A stretch of 64,000 nt of DNA from Citrobacter amalonaticus (GTDB lineage Bacteria > Pseudomonadota > Gammaproteobacteria > Enterobacterales > Enterobacteriaceae): NCBI GenBank assembly GCA_028994555.1, contig JARDVN010000002.1, positions 93,264 through 157,263 on the forward strand, read 5' to 3'. Position 1 is the stretch's first letter, and each line of letters opens with the position of its first letter. Positions 1 through 10,011 of this stretch are shown here, in pieces. The notes beneath the pieces are model-generated. The model worked only from the letters and a program-made list of their open reading frames with translations, searched no databases and had not been told where the DNA came from. Made by a program: the position numbers and the translations under genes.

Positions 1-7
1 AGACCAG

Positions 8-271
8 TTGGAAATGCAAACAGGCGTCTGGCTCAAACAACCTCAGCTCATCGAGCTGATGGAAGAGTCGGGCATAGACGAAACTCTAGCCGATTTTGGT
101 GAGGCTGAAACACAGATCCGAGAAATGCTGGCGGATGCGTTGGCGATGAAACTGGTAGGGCGCTCATGGCCCAAGTGTGGAGCCCTCTATAACGCGGCAG
201 AAAAGTCCGACGTTAACTTTTCCTCCGAGCTTGATGCTGCGGCAAAAGAAGCTGGATACATGGTTCGCTGA
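8..271 (+). CDS. Hypothetical protein, possibly 5'-partial
   Basis: Open reading frame with no in-frame stop between the window edge and its first codons, so the true start may lie outside the window. A TTG at 8 and an ATG at 14 are the in-window candidates. It encodes up to 87 mostly charged residues with no signal peptide or membrane segment, and I recognise no motif. Its stop codon (269-271) abuts the ATG of the next gene at 272, so the two are probably co-transcribed and translationally coupled. Function unknown. Confidence 0.5.
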   Translation: MEMQTGVWLKQPQLIELMEESGIDETLADFGEAETQIREMLADALAMKLVGRSWPKCGALYNAAEKSDVNFSSELDAAAKEAGYMVR

Positions 272-478
272 ATGGGATTTGGTGTGGACAAGATAGATCG
301 GCAAAGTTGGCTCGTTAAATTCAGGCGAGCGAAGTGTCAGGACACTTTAGACACGATGCGGGATGCGGCCATTCGCAACTATGAAGGGAATATTCGTGTT
401 ATCGCGGATATTGTATTGGCCCATGAGGCGAGAGAGACAGAAATTGAAAAAGGGATGTTTTGTCTAATAGTTAGATAG
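272..478 (+). CDS. Small hypothetical protein
   Basis: Encodes 68 residues, basic in the first third (WLVKFRRAKC). The start directly abuts the stop of the upstream gene, suggesting one transcript. No recognised domain, signal peptide or membrane segment. It is followed after 25 bp by the ASCH-like gene on the same strand. Small plasmid gene of unknown role. Confidence 0.5.
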   Translation: MGFGVDKIDRQSWLVKFRRAKCQDTLDTMRDAAIRNYEGNIRVIADIVLAHEARETEIEKGMFCLIVR

Positions 479-503
479 TCTGATGAGCTATCAGGTGGTG
501 ATT

Positions 504-783
504 ATGAAAAAGAGAATACTTCATCTGCCCGTAAAAAAAGATTTACTTCGATCAGATCAAATCTGGAGAAAAACCAGATGAATATCGCCTCGTCACAGAC
601 TACTGGATAAAAAGACTAGAGGGGCGCGAGTATGATGAAGTCCATGTTAAGTGTGGCTACCCAAAGGCTGGAGATATGTCCAGGATAGAGATTCGTCCTT
701 GGCGTGGCTTCTCAAGGAACGTCATAACGCACCCGCACTTTGGAGATTATCCGGTTGAAGTATTCGCCATCCATGTGAATTGA
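504..783 (+). CDS. ASCH/PUA-like domain protein (frameshifted)
   Basis: As written the frame breaks in a run of seven A at 533-539. With six A the frame is open from ATG 504 to TGA 781-783 and encodes 92 residues starting MKKRILHLPVKKIYF. The repaired protein has features of small ASCH-fold proteins: FDQIKSGEKPDEYRL near residues 14-28, then WIKRLEGREYDEV, a KCGYP element and a C-terminal strand. ASCH proteins are thought to bind RNA or modified nucleosides, and plasmid or phage copies usually have no assigned function. Shine-Dalgarno-like GGTGG precedes the start. Domain call is by pattern, not alignment. Confidence 0.6.
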
Positions 784-845
784 TTTTGGTATTCTGATTT
801 AAAACTATTGTAGCTCAGGTATCAAAAGAACTTGGGTAATTAAAG

Positions 846-871
846 ATAAGGGGCCGACGGCCCCTTAATTG
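846..871. terminator. Bidirectional intrinsic terminator
   Basis: Inverted repeat AAGGGGCC-gac-GGCCCCTT followed by AATTGTTTT. It lies between the plus-strand ASCH gene and the convergent minus-strand gene ending at 874, so it can stop transcription from both sides. Confidence 0.8.
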
Positions 872-873
872 TT

Positions 874-1362
874 TTAGTTTGTGAATATTGAACAATCGAG
901 GTGGGATAGCGCTTGTTCGTAGCTACCTTTGTTGTTCGTCTTACGCAGTGCCACCAGCTCAACAATCAATTGGCTTAAAGCCAGTGATTGAGGCTCCCAG
1001 ACGCGCTTGCATTTGTCAGCCATGTTGGCATTTACGTCTGTAATGACGTAGAGGAAATCAGGGACGTCTTTCAAGGTCCCCAGGCCTTTTGCCATATCAA
1101 CAGCCTCAGGGTTTTGATAGCTTCGAGTGGCGCTCAGGTCATCGTGGGAAATATAGCTGGCAGATGTCTCAGCGAAACCTAACACCATGCCTTTTCCTGC
1201 GCTTTTTGCAATGGCCGAGCCGATAGCTAGAGTTGGCATGATGGCCTGACCTATTTGGCGGGTAGATGCAGTTGCCAAGCCTGAGGCGATGTTCTTCCCG
1301 GCATCTTCGGCAGTGGCAGAGCTGGTTGTGAGCATCGCAGTTAAAATGATTTTTCCAAACAT
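874..1362 (-). CDS. Exported hypothetical protein
   Basis: 162 residues from the ATG at 1362, chosen over an upstream in-frame ATG at 1422 because GAGGAATT sits at the right distance and the protein then begins with a signal-like segment (MFGKIILTAMLTTSSATAED). The middle is Ala/Gly/Ser-rich, resembling a membrane-interacting or secreted small protein. The C-terminal half carries two cysteines (DKCKRVW, SHLDCSIF). It lies immediately downstream of topB on the same strand (15 bp gap), so probably the last gene of that operon. No family recognised. Confidence 0.55.
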   Translation of the reverse strand: MFGKIILTAMLTTSSATAEDAGKNIASGLATASTRQIGQAIMPTLAIGSAIAKSAGKGMVLGFAETSASYISHDDLSATRSYQNPEAVDMAKGLGTLKDVPDFLYVITDVNANMADKCKRVWEPQSLALSQLIVELVALRKTNNKGSYEQALSHLDCSIFTN

Positions 1363-1376
1363 ACTTAATTCCTCTA

Positions 1377-3572
1377 TCAATCCATAAAGTCCGACTTTTT
1401 GAAGGGCATAGTGCCTTTGCAATCGGGATACGCTGTGCAGCCCCAGAACTTAGAGGCTCGTTTCTTGCCAGGGGCTTTTCCTTTCCTGAGACGCATCGGG
1501 CTACCGCAATCTGGGCAGTCTGGACAATCCTCCGCCGCGATACGTTTCTCGGGTTTCCCTCGGTTGTCTGGGAACGTCTTCTTGCAAGCCTCGTTCTGGC
1601 AGCCCCAGAAAAAACCGTTCTTCCCTTTGATCCGGTGCATCTCTCCACCGCAGTTGAAGCATTCGTGTGAAGGAGGCTTCGCGCCCTCGAAGGCTTTAGC
1701 CATCGCGCCACCTTCTTTGGTCAGAACCGGTGCGGCCACTTTGAGCTGCTCAACCATTTGGCAGATCCAGGTGGAAATCTGCTTCATGAAGACAGACATG
1801 TTCCCGGAGCCGGAGGCAACTTTCTCAAGCTCCTGCTCCCAAGCCGCAGTCATGCCGGGTGATTTGATGGCTGGTGGAAGCACTGCTATAAGCGCATGAG
1901 CCTTATCAGTTGCAAGCAGTACCTTTTTCTGACGCTTGAAGTAGCCTTTATCAACAGCGCCCTGGATGATGCTTGCGCGTGTTGCTGGAGTGCCTAAACC
2001 GGCTGTGTCTTTGAGGATTTGTTTGAACTTCTCCTCAGTCACGAACCGGGCAATGTTCTCCATCGCGGCAAGCAATGTGGCTTCGGTGAAGTGCGGTGCT
2101 GGCCGCGTCATTTTGTTTGCCAGCTCGGCCCCATTCAGCAAGGCAGGTTCGCCCTGGCTAACCCTGGGGAGCTTCTCTTGTTCAACCGGCGCGTCGGTGT
2201 CTTCCCCCCTCGTCCTTGGGACTGCTTTCACTATCAGAAGCAAACAAAACCTTCCAGCCTTGTTTGGTAGGTGTCTTACCAGCGGACGCAAAGAGGTGAC
2301 GCCCACACTGCACCTCGATGGAGGTTTTGGTGAACTCGAACTCGCTGTAGAACTGCGCGATGTAGAAACGACGGATGGCGTCGTAAAGATTGAACTCGAT
2401 CTCAGACATGGCACTGATGTCTGTTCTGGCCGGTGTTGGAATGATCGCGTGGTGCGCGGTCACTTTGGCGTCATTGAATACCCTGGCCTTGCGATGAGGA
2501 TCTGCGCCAGCCACCAGCCCAGAGACGTTCTGATCGGACAAAATGAGCGCCTGGAGAATGTCCGGAATGTCTTCCTTTTGGCTCTCGGGTAGATAACGAC
2601 TGTCAGTACGAGGGTAGGTGGTCGCTTTGTGCGTCTCGTACAGAGCTTGAGCTGCATCCAGTACCTGCTGAGCTGTGTATCCCCATCGTTTGCTCGCGTA
2701 TTGTTGCAGCGACGTTAGATCGAAGGGGAGGGGGGGCTGACTCTTTACCTGGTTTGGTTTCTGCTTTGCTGATAACAGCATTGGCACCATTGACCTGGGA
2801 GGCTACCTGCTCGGCATAGGCCTTATTGACGCACCGGCCTTGCTCGTCACTGCACTCTTCTGGTGGTATCCATTGGGCGGCAAACTGTCCATTCTGTACG
2901 GACACGTTCACACCCAGAGTCCAGTATGGTGAGGGGGTGAAACCGGCGATCTCTCGGTCCCGTTGACAAACAAGAGCGACGGTTGGGGTGATAACCCTGC
3001 CAACGTGAAGAGTGTGGTTGAAGCCGACATCTCGGGCCAGCACTGTGTAGAGGCGGCTCACGTTCATGCCTACCAACCAGTCAGCGCGTTGCCGTGCCAA
3101 TGCGGCGTAGTAGAGTGAGACCGTATCCTTGCCATCCTTTACGTTGTTCAGCGCTTTCTTGATGCTTGACTCATCGAGAGCCGTCAAACAAACTCGGCGA
3201 ATAGGGCCAGAGTAGCGGAATCGATCCAGAAGCGAACGGGCGATAGCCTCACCTTCTCGGTCGTAGTCCGTTGAGATGTAGATGGTGCTCGCCTTTTTTG
3301 ACCAGTCCCTCAACAATTTTGTACTGTTTGAACGCACTCTTGCGAACGTTGTACCGCCATGACTCTGGTGCAATAGGGAGGGTCTCCAGTGACCATGACT
3401 TGTAGCGTTCGTCATAATCGTCTGGCATATACAATTCCAGCAGGTGGCCGAACGCCCACGTAATAACGCGGTTTCCTCCATCATGGAGAAATCCATCACC
3501 TCGTTGGGAGGCCTTCATTACGCCAGCCAAATCTTTTGCCTGAGAAGGCTTCTCGCAGATATAAAGGTCCAT
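1377..3572 (-). CDS. topB: DNA topoisomerase III (type IA), three frame breaks
   Basis: Type IA topoisomerase relaxing negatively supercoiled or decatenating DNA, a standard part of IncA/C and SXT-type backbones. Removing one base from each of three runs (T6 at 3294-3299, G7 at 2730-2736, C6 at 2204-2209) gives about 730 residues. The N-terminus has the TOPRIM glutamate ([13 protein letters not shown]) and, near residue 100, the acidic [13 protein letters not shown]. The active-site tyrosine is in [11 protein letters not shown], near residue 315. The C-terminus carries two zinc-ribbon units (CFNCGGEM...CQNEAC and CPDCGSPM...CTAYPDC). The start codon touches the stop of the upstream 77-residue gene. 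Breaks look like sequencing errors because every catalytic element is intact across them. Confidence 0.9.
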
Positions 3573-3805
3573 TAAGCAGCTCCTCTCATCTTTGATTCCA
3601 GATTCGCCAGCTCAGTCCAGCTTTGAGCCAGACCTTTGACTTCGGGGTAGTCTCTGGAGAGGTTTTCGAGGACTCCAGAAATGACATAGGCCGCTTCGCT
3701 GGAATTACCCCTCGAACCGGCCTCCTGGAGCATGATTAATAAAGCGTCGAAGAGCTCAGCCTTACGGCCTAGCTCTGTCTGGTTTCTTATTTCAGAGCTT
3801 TGCAT
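3572..3805 (-). CDS. Small hypothetical protein upstream of topB
   Basis: 77 residues, largely alpha-helical and charged (ELFDALLIMLQEAG, ISGVLENLSRDYPEV). Its 3' end overlaps the topB start by one base and its 5' end overlaps the end of the lipoprotein gene by 19 bp, so the three minus-strand genes form one tightly packed operon. No domain recognised. It could be an accessory to the topoisomerase or the lipoprotein; nothing in the sequence decides this. Confidence 0.55.
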   Translation of the reverse strand: MQSSEIRNQTELGRKAELFDALLIMLQEAGSRGNSSEAAYVISGVLENLSRDYPEVKGLAQSWTELANLESKMRGAA

Positions 3806-4405
3806 GGGTTCACCACTGAATAGGGACGCACGGACTCGCGCACAATGCGGCGATCTGCGTCAGTTACAGCCTGACTGGTGCAAAAGTGCGTCCAGGCATT
3901 CAGATAATCTTTATAGGTGTGGGTAGGTGGTATGCAGCCGGTTACAACGTCCTTGGGGATGTTTGTGGTTCCCTCGGCTTCCACAAAGCGCCAATCGTGC
4001 TCGTCCATACCTTTGCCACCATCGCAATAGCGTTCCCAGCGTGACAACTCGTACAGCGAGTAGCCTTTGCCTTTATTCATGGACTTGAAGGTATTGATGG
4101 CTTCGTTGACATCCCCGTGCTGTTTGATCCCTGCTGGAGTTTTATCTGAACCAGCGGAGTCATCTTTGACCTTGTTCATCGTTGCGCTGACATTACCGTC
4201 GCCCAGCACATGGATATAACCAGGTTGACGTAATGCAGCACCACCGCGCCCCATGTTGTCCCATGCCATCGACAGTTCCCGGCTAACTCGGGCAGGTTTG
4301 TCATTTTCGGCAGGGGCAGTCTGGGGCTGAGGCTTTTGCTCGGGGGGCGTTAGAGGCACACCCGGCCAGAATTGCCACTCCCAGAATTGCTATCAGTTGT
4401 CTCAT
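3787..4405 (-). CDS. Outer-membrane-type lipoprotein, unknown function (frameshifted)
   Basis: The frame from ATG 4405 encodes a lipoprotein signal peptide, MRQLIAILGVAILAGC, with lipobox LAGC. It breaks at a G6 run (4342-4347). With five G it continues NAPEQKPQPQTAP and runs to 3787 (about 205 residues in total). The middle carries RELSMAWDNMGRGGAALRQP and a Trp/Cys-containing C-terminal domain (WERYCDGGKG, DVVTGCIPP, WTHFCTSQ), compatible with a disulfide-bonded periplasmic domain. Divergent from traI and first gene of the minus-strand topB operon. I cannot assign a role; cell-envelope location is inferred from the lipobox. Confidence 0.65.
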
Positions 4406-4449
4406 CGTGTCGTTCCTCATAAAAAATTGTCGATGAGCCCATTCTAAAA

Positions 4450-4464
4450 GGGGGGGGGGGGGGG
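4450..4464. repeat. 15-bp G homopolymer in the traI/lipoprotein divergent region
   Basis: Uninterrupted run of 15 G in the 174-bp region between the divergent lipoprotein gene and traI. It lies between the lipoprotein start and the putative activator box at 4487. The length is suspect given the many homopolymer errors here, but a long G tract must exist. Confidence 0.8.
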
Positions 4465-4486
4465 ATGGAAAGCTGGTTTCTCAAAC

Positions 4487-4500
4487 TGCCCAAATTGGAC
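4487..4500 (+). promoter_or_regulatory. Putative AcaCD activator box upstream of traI
   Basis: TGCCCAAATTGGAC, a match to the GCCCnAAAwGGGC-like site expected for the IncC master activator AcaCD. It ends 79 bp before the traI start, the same spacing as the boxes at other tra operons in this window. Assignment rests on motif and repeated position, not binding data. Confidence 0.6.
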
Positions 4501-4579
4501 AGATAGGCGTGTGTGCGATCTAAAGGTGTTTTGAGAGCATGTAGCGACGAGAAATACGATAGGAATATGGTCAACCTAC

Positions 4580-7554
4580 ATGCTGAAAGCCCTTAACAAG
4601 TTATTTGGTGGGCGAAGTGGAGTGATCGAGACCGCGCCGAGCGTCAGAGTGTTGCCGCTTAAAGACGTGGAAGATGAAGAAATCCCTCGATACCCACCTT
4701 TTGCCAAGGGCCTGCCAGTGGCCCCACTAGACAAGATACTGGCAACCCAAGCTGAACTGATTGAGAAAGTGCGGAACTCTCTCGGTTTCACTGTGGACGA
4801 CTTCAACCGGCTTGTTTTGCCGGTGATCCAGCGGTATGCCGCGTTTGTTCACCTGTTGCCAGCTTCCGAATCACACCACCACCGTGGCGCTGGTGGTCTG
4901 TTCCGACATGGGCTTGAAGTGGCCTTCTGGGCAGCTCAGGCATCTGAGTCAGTTATCTTTTCCATCGAGGGGACGCCTCGTGAACGCCGTGACAATGAGC
5001 CGCGTTGGAGACTGGCGAGCTGTTTCTCCGGGCTGCTGCATGATGTGGGTAAACCGCTCTCGGATGTGTCCATTACGGACAAAGACGGGTCAATCACATG
5101 GAACCCGTATTCGGAGTCACTTCATGACTGGGCACACCGTCACGAAATCGACCGTTACTTTATCCGGTGGCGCGACAAGCGACACAAAAGACATGAGCAA
5201 TTCTCGCTGCTGGCGGTGGATCGAATTATTCCGGCTGAGACTCGGGAGTTTCTGTCCAAGTCTGGCCCGTCCATCATGGAAGCGATGCTGGAAGCTATCT
5301 CAGGAACCAGCGTCAATCAGCCTGTGACCAAGCTGATGCTTCGCGCTGACCAAGAGAGCGTCTCACGGGACCTTCGCCAGAGTCGTCTCGATGTGGACGA
5401 GTTCTCCTATGGTGTGCCTGTCGAGCGGTACGTGTTCGATGCCATCCGCCGCCTGGTTAAAACCGGAAAATGGAAGGTCAATGAGCCAGGCGCGAAAGTC
5501 TGGCACCTCAACCAAGGTGTATTCATTGCCTGGAAACAGCTTGGGGACCTTTATGACTTGATCAGCCACGACAAGATCCCCGGTATTCCACGAGACCCTG
5601 ACACACTGGCCGACATTCTCATCGAACGTGGTTTTGCTGTACCAAACACGGTGCAGGAGAAGGGTGAACGTGCGTACTACCGCTACTGGGAAGTTTTGCC
5701 TGAGATGCTCCAGGAGGCGGCGGGATCGGTGAAGATCTTGATGCTCCGACTCGAATCAAACGACCTGGTGTTTACGACTGAGCCTCCTGCGGCTGTTGCT
5801 GCGGAAGTTGTTGGTGATGTTGAGGACGCTGAGATTGAGTTCGTTGATCCTGAGGAAGTCGATGACGACCAAGAGGAAGATGTGTCAGCTCTGAACGATG
5901 ACATGTTGGCCGCAGAGCAGGAAGCAGAGAAAGCTCTAGCTGGTCTTGGCTTTGGTGATGCGATGGAGATGCTGAAAAGCACCTCAGATGCTGTCGAGGA
6001 GAAACCAGAGCAAAAAGATGCTGGATCAACGGAATCATCTAAGCCTGACGCTGGCAAGAAGGGTAAGCCGCAGAGCAAACCGGGCAAAGCAAAACCGAAG
6101 AGTGATACAGAGAAACAACCCCACAAACCAGAGGCAAAAGAGGATTTGTCCCCTCAGGACATTGCCAAAAACGCACCACCTTTGGCAAACGACAATCCGT
6201 TACAAGCACTCAAGGATGTTGGGGGTGGACTGGGGGGACATCGACTTTCCGTTTGACGCATTCAGCGCATCGGCAGAGACAGCCAGCACTGACGCAACAA
6301 ACTCAGAAATCCCAGATGTGGCAATGCCCGGAAAGCAAGAGAAGCAGCCAAAACAGGACTTCGTTCCACAAGAACAAAACTCCCTGCAGGGCGATGACTT
6401 TCCAATGTTCGGTAGTTCTGATGAACCGCCATCATGGGCGATTGAGCCGCTCCCTATGCTGACTGACGCACCAGAACAAACAACACCAGCGCCAGCAATG
6501 CCACCTACGGACAAACCTAATCTGCATGAGAAAGACGCAAAGACCTTACTCGTTGAGATGTTAGCCGGGTACGGAGAAGCATCGGCGTTGCTTGAACAAG
6601 CGATCATGCCTGTTTTGGAAGGTAAAACGACGCTGGGCGAAGTCCTATGCCTGATGAAGGGTCAAGCCGTCATTTTGTACCCGGATGGCGCTCGGTCGCT
6701 GGGTGCGCCGTCAGAGGTTCTCTCGAAGCTGTCCCACGCCAACGCGATTGTTCCAGACCCGATTATGCCAGGTCGCAAAGTTCGTGATTTCAGCGGAGTG
6801 AAGGCAATTGTACTGGCGGAGCAGCTTTCAGATGCAGTCGTAGCGGCCATTAAGGATGCCGAGGCGTCAATGGGGGGGATACCAGGATGCCTTTGAGCTC
6901 GTCTCTCCCCCTGGCTTGGATGCAAGCAAGAATAAGTCTGCACCGAAACAACAAAGCCGAAAAAAGGCGCAGCAGCAGAAGCCTGAGGTTAACGCCGGTA
7001 AACCCTCGCCTGAACAAAAGGCGAAAGGTAAGGACTCCCAGCCACAGCAGAAGGAGAAGAAGGTCGATGTTACTTCTCCGGTTGAAGAGCCGCAGCGCCA
7101 GCCGGTCCAAGAAAAACAGAACGTGGCTCGCCTTCCTAAGCGGGAGGTTCAACCAGTGGCTCCTGAGCCCAAAGTTGAGCGTGAGAAGGAATTGGGACAC
7201 GTCGAGGTGCGAGAAAGGGAAGAGCCAGAGGTTAGGGAGTTTGAGCCGCCTAAGGCGAAAACAAACCCGAAAGACATCAACGCGGAAGATTTCTTGCCGT
7301 CTGGTGTTACGCCTCAGAAAGCACTCCAGATGCTCAAGGACATGATCCAAAAACGCTCGGGCAGATGGCTCGTGACACCTGTCCTGGAAGAGGATGGCTG
7401 CTTAGTAACCAGTGACAAAGCCTTCGACATGATTGCCGGTGAAAACATCGGCATCAGCAAACACATCCTCTGCGGGATGCTGAGCCGGGCACAGAGACGG
7501 CCTTTGCTCAAGAAACGTCAGGGAAAACTGTATTTAGAGGTAAATGAAACATGA
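4580..7554 (+). CDS. traI: MobH-family conjugative relaxase TraI (two frame breaks)
   Basis: Relaxase that nicks and leads the transferred strand during conjugation. Repairing a G5 run (6221-6225) and a G7 run (6872-6878) gives one frame of about 990 residues, the normal size in IncA/C plasmids. The N-terminal TraI_2/MobH domain shows the histidine cluster SHHHRGAGGLFRHGLE (around 97-112) and the HD-type metal motif LLHDVGK (around 152-158). The middle is an acidic, Pro/Gln/Lys-rich linker. The C-terminal 90 residues (from SGVTPQKALQML) form a winged-helix-like TraI_2_C domain. Its ATGA-type overlap with traD (stop 7554, traD start 7551) indicates translational coupling. Catalytic motifs are intact, so breakage is probably artefactual. 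Confidence 0.92.
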
Positions 7555-9416
7555 CAATGAGTTATGACCCGCTCGCCTACGAGATGCCGTGGCGGCCCAA
7601 CTATGAAAAAAATGCTGTAGCAGGCTGGCTTGCCGCCTCCGGCGCGGCTTTGGCCGTAGAGCAAGTCAGCACGATGCCTCCGGAGCCCTTCTATTGGATG
7701 ACGGGGATCTGTGGCGTGATGGCGATGGCTCGTTTGCCAAAGGCTATCAAACTTCACCTGCTCCAAAAGCATTTGAAGGGGCGTGATCTGGAGTTTATTT
7801 CTATTGCGGAGCTCCAAAAGTACATCAAGGACACGCCGGACGATATGTGGCTTGGTAGTGGGTTCCTGTGGGAAAACCGCCATGCCCAGCGCGTGTTTGA
7901 GATCCTGAAACGCGACTGGACTTCCATCGTAGGGAGAGAGTCCACGGTCAAAAAGGTTGTCCGGAAGATACAGGGTAAGAAAAAGGAGCTGCCAATCGGC
8001 CAGCCCTGGATTCACGGGGTAGAACCCAAAGAAGAGAAGCTGATGCAGCCACTCAAGCACACTGAGGGGCATTCGCTGATCGTTGGGACCACCGGCTCGG
8101 GCAAGACCCGTATGTTCGACATCCTGATTTCACAGGCCATTCTGCGTGGGGAAGCCGTGATCATCATAGACCCGAAAGGGGATAAGGAGATGCGGGACAA
8201 TGCACGACGTGCCTGTGAAGCTATGGGGCAGCCGGAAAGATTCGTCTCATTTCATCCAGCATTCCCGGAAGAGTCGGTGCGTATCGACCCTCTGCGTAAC
8301 TTCACCCGCGTGACTGAAATTGCAAGTCGTTTGGCAGCGTTGATCCCGTCCGAAGCAGGGGCCGACCCGTTCAAATCATTTGGATGGCAGGCACTGAACA
8401 ACATCGCTCAGGGCTTGGTCATCACTCATGATCGTCCCAACCTGACAAAGCTCCGCCGATTCCTTGAAGGTGGCGCTGCTGGCTTGGTCATCAAGGCCGT
8501 TCAGGCTTACTCAGAGCGAGTTATGCCCGACTGGGAGGCAGAAGCAGCGGCTTATTTGGAGAAAGTCAAAAACGGTTCGCGTGAGAAGATCGCTTTCGCG
8601 TTGATGAAGTTCTACTACGACATCATCCAACCTGAGCACCCAAACTCTGATCTGGAAGGCTTGCTGTCGATGTTCCAGCACGACCAAACCCACTTCTCCA
8701 AGATGGTGGCGAACCTCCTGCCGATCATGAATATGCTGACGTCCGGGGAGCTAGGCCCTCTGCTGTCTCCAGACTCATCTGATCTGAGCGACGAACGCCA
8801 GATCACTGATTCCGCAAAAATCATCAACAACGCTCAAGTTGCTTATCTGGGGCTCGACTCCCTGACCGACAACATGGTTGGTAGTGCTATGGGGTCCATC
8901 TTCCTGTCAGACCTGACAGCGGTTGCCGGTGACAGATACAACTACGGCGTCAACAACAGACCCGTAAATATCTTTGTTGATGAGGCTGCTGAGGTGATCA
9001 ACGACCCGTTCATCCAGCTCCTGAACAAAGGTCGCGGTGCGAAACTTCGTCTTTTCGTTGCAACTCAGACTTTTGCTGACTTCGCAGCTCGACTGGGTAG
9101 CAAAGACAAAGCGCTCCAAGTGTTGGGGAACATCAACAACACGTTTGCTCTGCGTATCGTCGATGGTGAAACACAGGAGTATATCGCAGATAACTTGCCG
9201 AAGACCCGGCTCAAGTACGTCATGCGGACTCAAGGCCAGAACTCGGATGGCAAGGAGCCCATTATGCACGGAGGCAACCAAGGCGAGCGTTTGATGGAGG
9301 AGGAAGCTGATCTGTTCCCAGCCCAGTTATTGGGAATGCTTCCGAACCTGGAATACATAGCCAAAATTTCAGGCGGAACAATCGTAAAAGGCCGTCTGCC
9401 CATATTGACCCAGTAA
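7551..9416 (+). CDS. traD: Type IV coupling protein TraD
   Basis: Hexameric inner-membrane ATPase that hands the relaxase-DNA complex to the mating channel. 621 residues, intact. Two hydrophobic segments lie near the N-terminus (about residues 22-65), followed by a P-loop GTTGSGKTR (about 179-187), a first acidic strand IIIDPKGDKEM, and a Walker B-like VNIFVDEAAEV near 472, then the RGAKLRLFVATQT motor segment. Overlaps traI by four bases. Length and motif order match TraD of the SXT/IncA/C group. Confidence 0.93.
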   Translation: MTMSYDPLAYEMPWRPNYEKNAVAGWLAASGAALAVEQVSTMPPEPFYWMTGICGVMAMARLPKAIKLHLLQKHLKGRDLEFISIAELQKYIKDTPDDMWLGSGFLWENRHAQRVFEILKRDWTSIVGRESTVKKVVRKIQGKKKELPIGQPWIHGVEPKEEKLMQPLKHTEGHSLIVGTTGSGKTRMFDILISQAILRGEAVIIIDPKGDKEMRDNARRACEAMGQPERFVSFHPAFPEESVRIDPLRNFTRVTEIASRLAALIPSEAGADPFKSFGWQALNNIAQGLVITHDRPNLTKLRRFLEGGAAGLVIKAVQAYSERVMPDWEAEAAAYLEKVKNGSREKIAFALMKFYYDIIQPEHPNSDLEGLLSMFQHDQTHFSKMVANLLPIMNMLTSGELGPLLSPDSSDLSDERQITDSAKIINNAQVAYLGLDSLTDNMVGSAMGSIFLSDLTAVAGDRYNYGVNNRPVNIFVDEAAEVINDPFIQLLNKGRGAKLRLFVATQTFADFAARLGSKDKALQVLGNINNTFALRIVDGETQEYIADNLPKTRLKYVMRTQGQNSDGKEPIMHGGNQGERLMEEEADLFPAQLLGMLPNLEYIAKISGGTIVKGRLPILTQ

Positions 9417-9465
9417 GAGCAGAGCTATGTGTGACAAGAAGTATAGAAATTACGAGGTAGCCATC

Positions 9466-10011
9466 ATGGTCGATGTGAACCCTTTCGACAGGGTTATGAA
9501 TGAATTGAAAAGTCGTGGCCGCAAGAACGCTCACATCCTGAGCATCCTCCAATTCGACTGGCCTGCATCGGAGGCCATCATCGAGAAGCTGAGCTGCTAC
9601 ATCACAGACGGGATTAAGGCTAATCAGGAGCCTGTGATTTACCCGATCATTGAAGAAGCTCTGCATCGCTACAGCCAGCTCGTGTTTCATGAGCAGAGAG
9701 AGAAATATGAAGACCCGGCCAGAATTGGGGCATTTCTGGAAACCCTGATCACCGAAACCTGCCGGGCGTTGGAAGTGCAAATTGTCGATAGTGGCGGTGA
9801 TTCATGGTCTGTCGATTCAGGAGAGTCGTTCTCACTGTGGCTTTCTTCCCATCCAGGAGAACTATCCATTAACCCGCAGCCCCATGAGGATGAGACCTCT
9901 TTGCGTGGCTTGCTGTATGAGCTCATCACCTGTGAGAGCGTGAAAACTGTTTTAAGGAGAACCGACTATGAAGAAGCCGTGGTTGCTGGTCGCATGGCTG
10001 CTGGTTATTGA
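9466..10011 (+). CDS. Hypothetical protein between traD and the DUF4400 protein
   Basis: 181 residues from ATG 9466; an upstream in-frame ATG at 9427 would add 13 residues but has a poorer ribosome site. Soluble, acidic, with one recognisable feature only: a helical N-terminal half (SRGRKNAHILSILQFDWPASEAIIEKL). The 3' end overlaps the next gene by 44 bp, a strong sign of one operon with traD. SXT/R391 elements have an unnamed gene at this position. Function unknown, presumably accessory to DNA processing or coupling. Confidence 0.65.
   Translation: MVDVNPFDRVMNELKSRGRKNAHILSILQFDWPASEAIIEKLSCYITDGIKANQEPVIYPIIEEALHRYSQLVFHEQREKYEDPARIGAFLETLITETCRALEVQIVDSGGDSWSVDSGESFSLWLSSHPGELSINPQPHEDETSLRGLLYELITCESVKTVLRRTDYEEAVVAGRMAAGY

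Noticed and set aside
4580..7554. Programmed ribosomal frameshifting in traI and other genes
   Set aside because: Breaks occur in many unrelated genes, in G, C, A and T runs alike, and always need the same correction; no slippery heptamer plus pseudoknot arrangement is seen. Sequence error is simpler.
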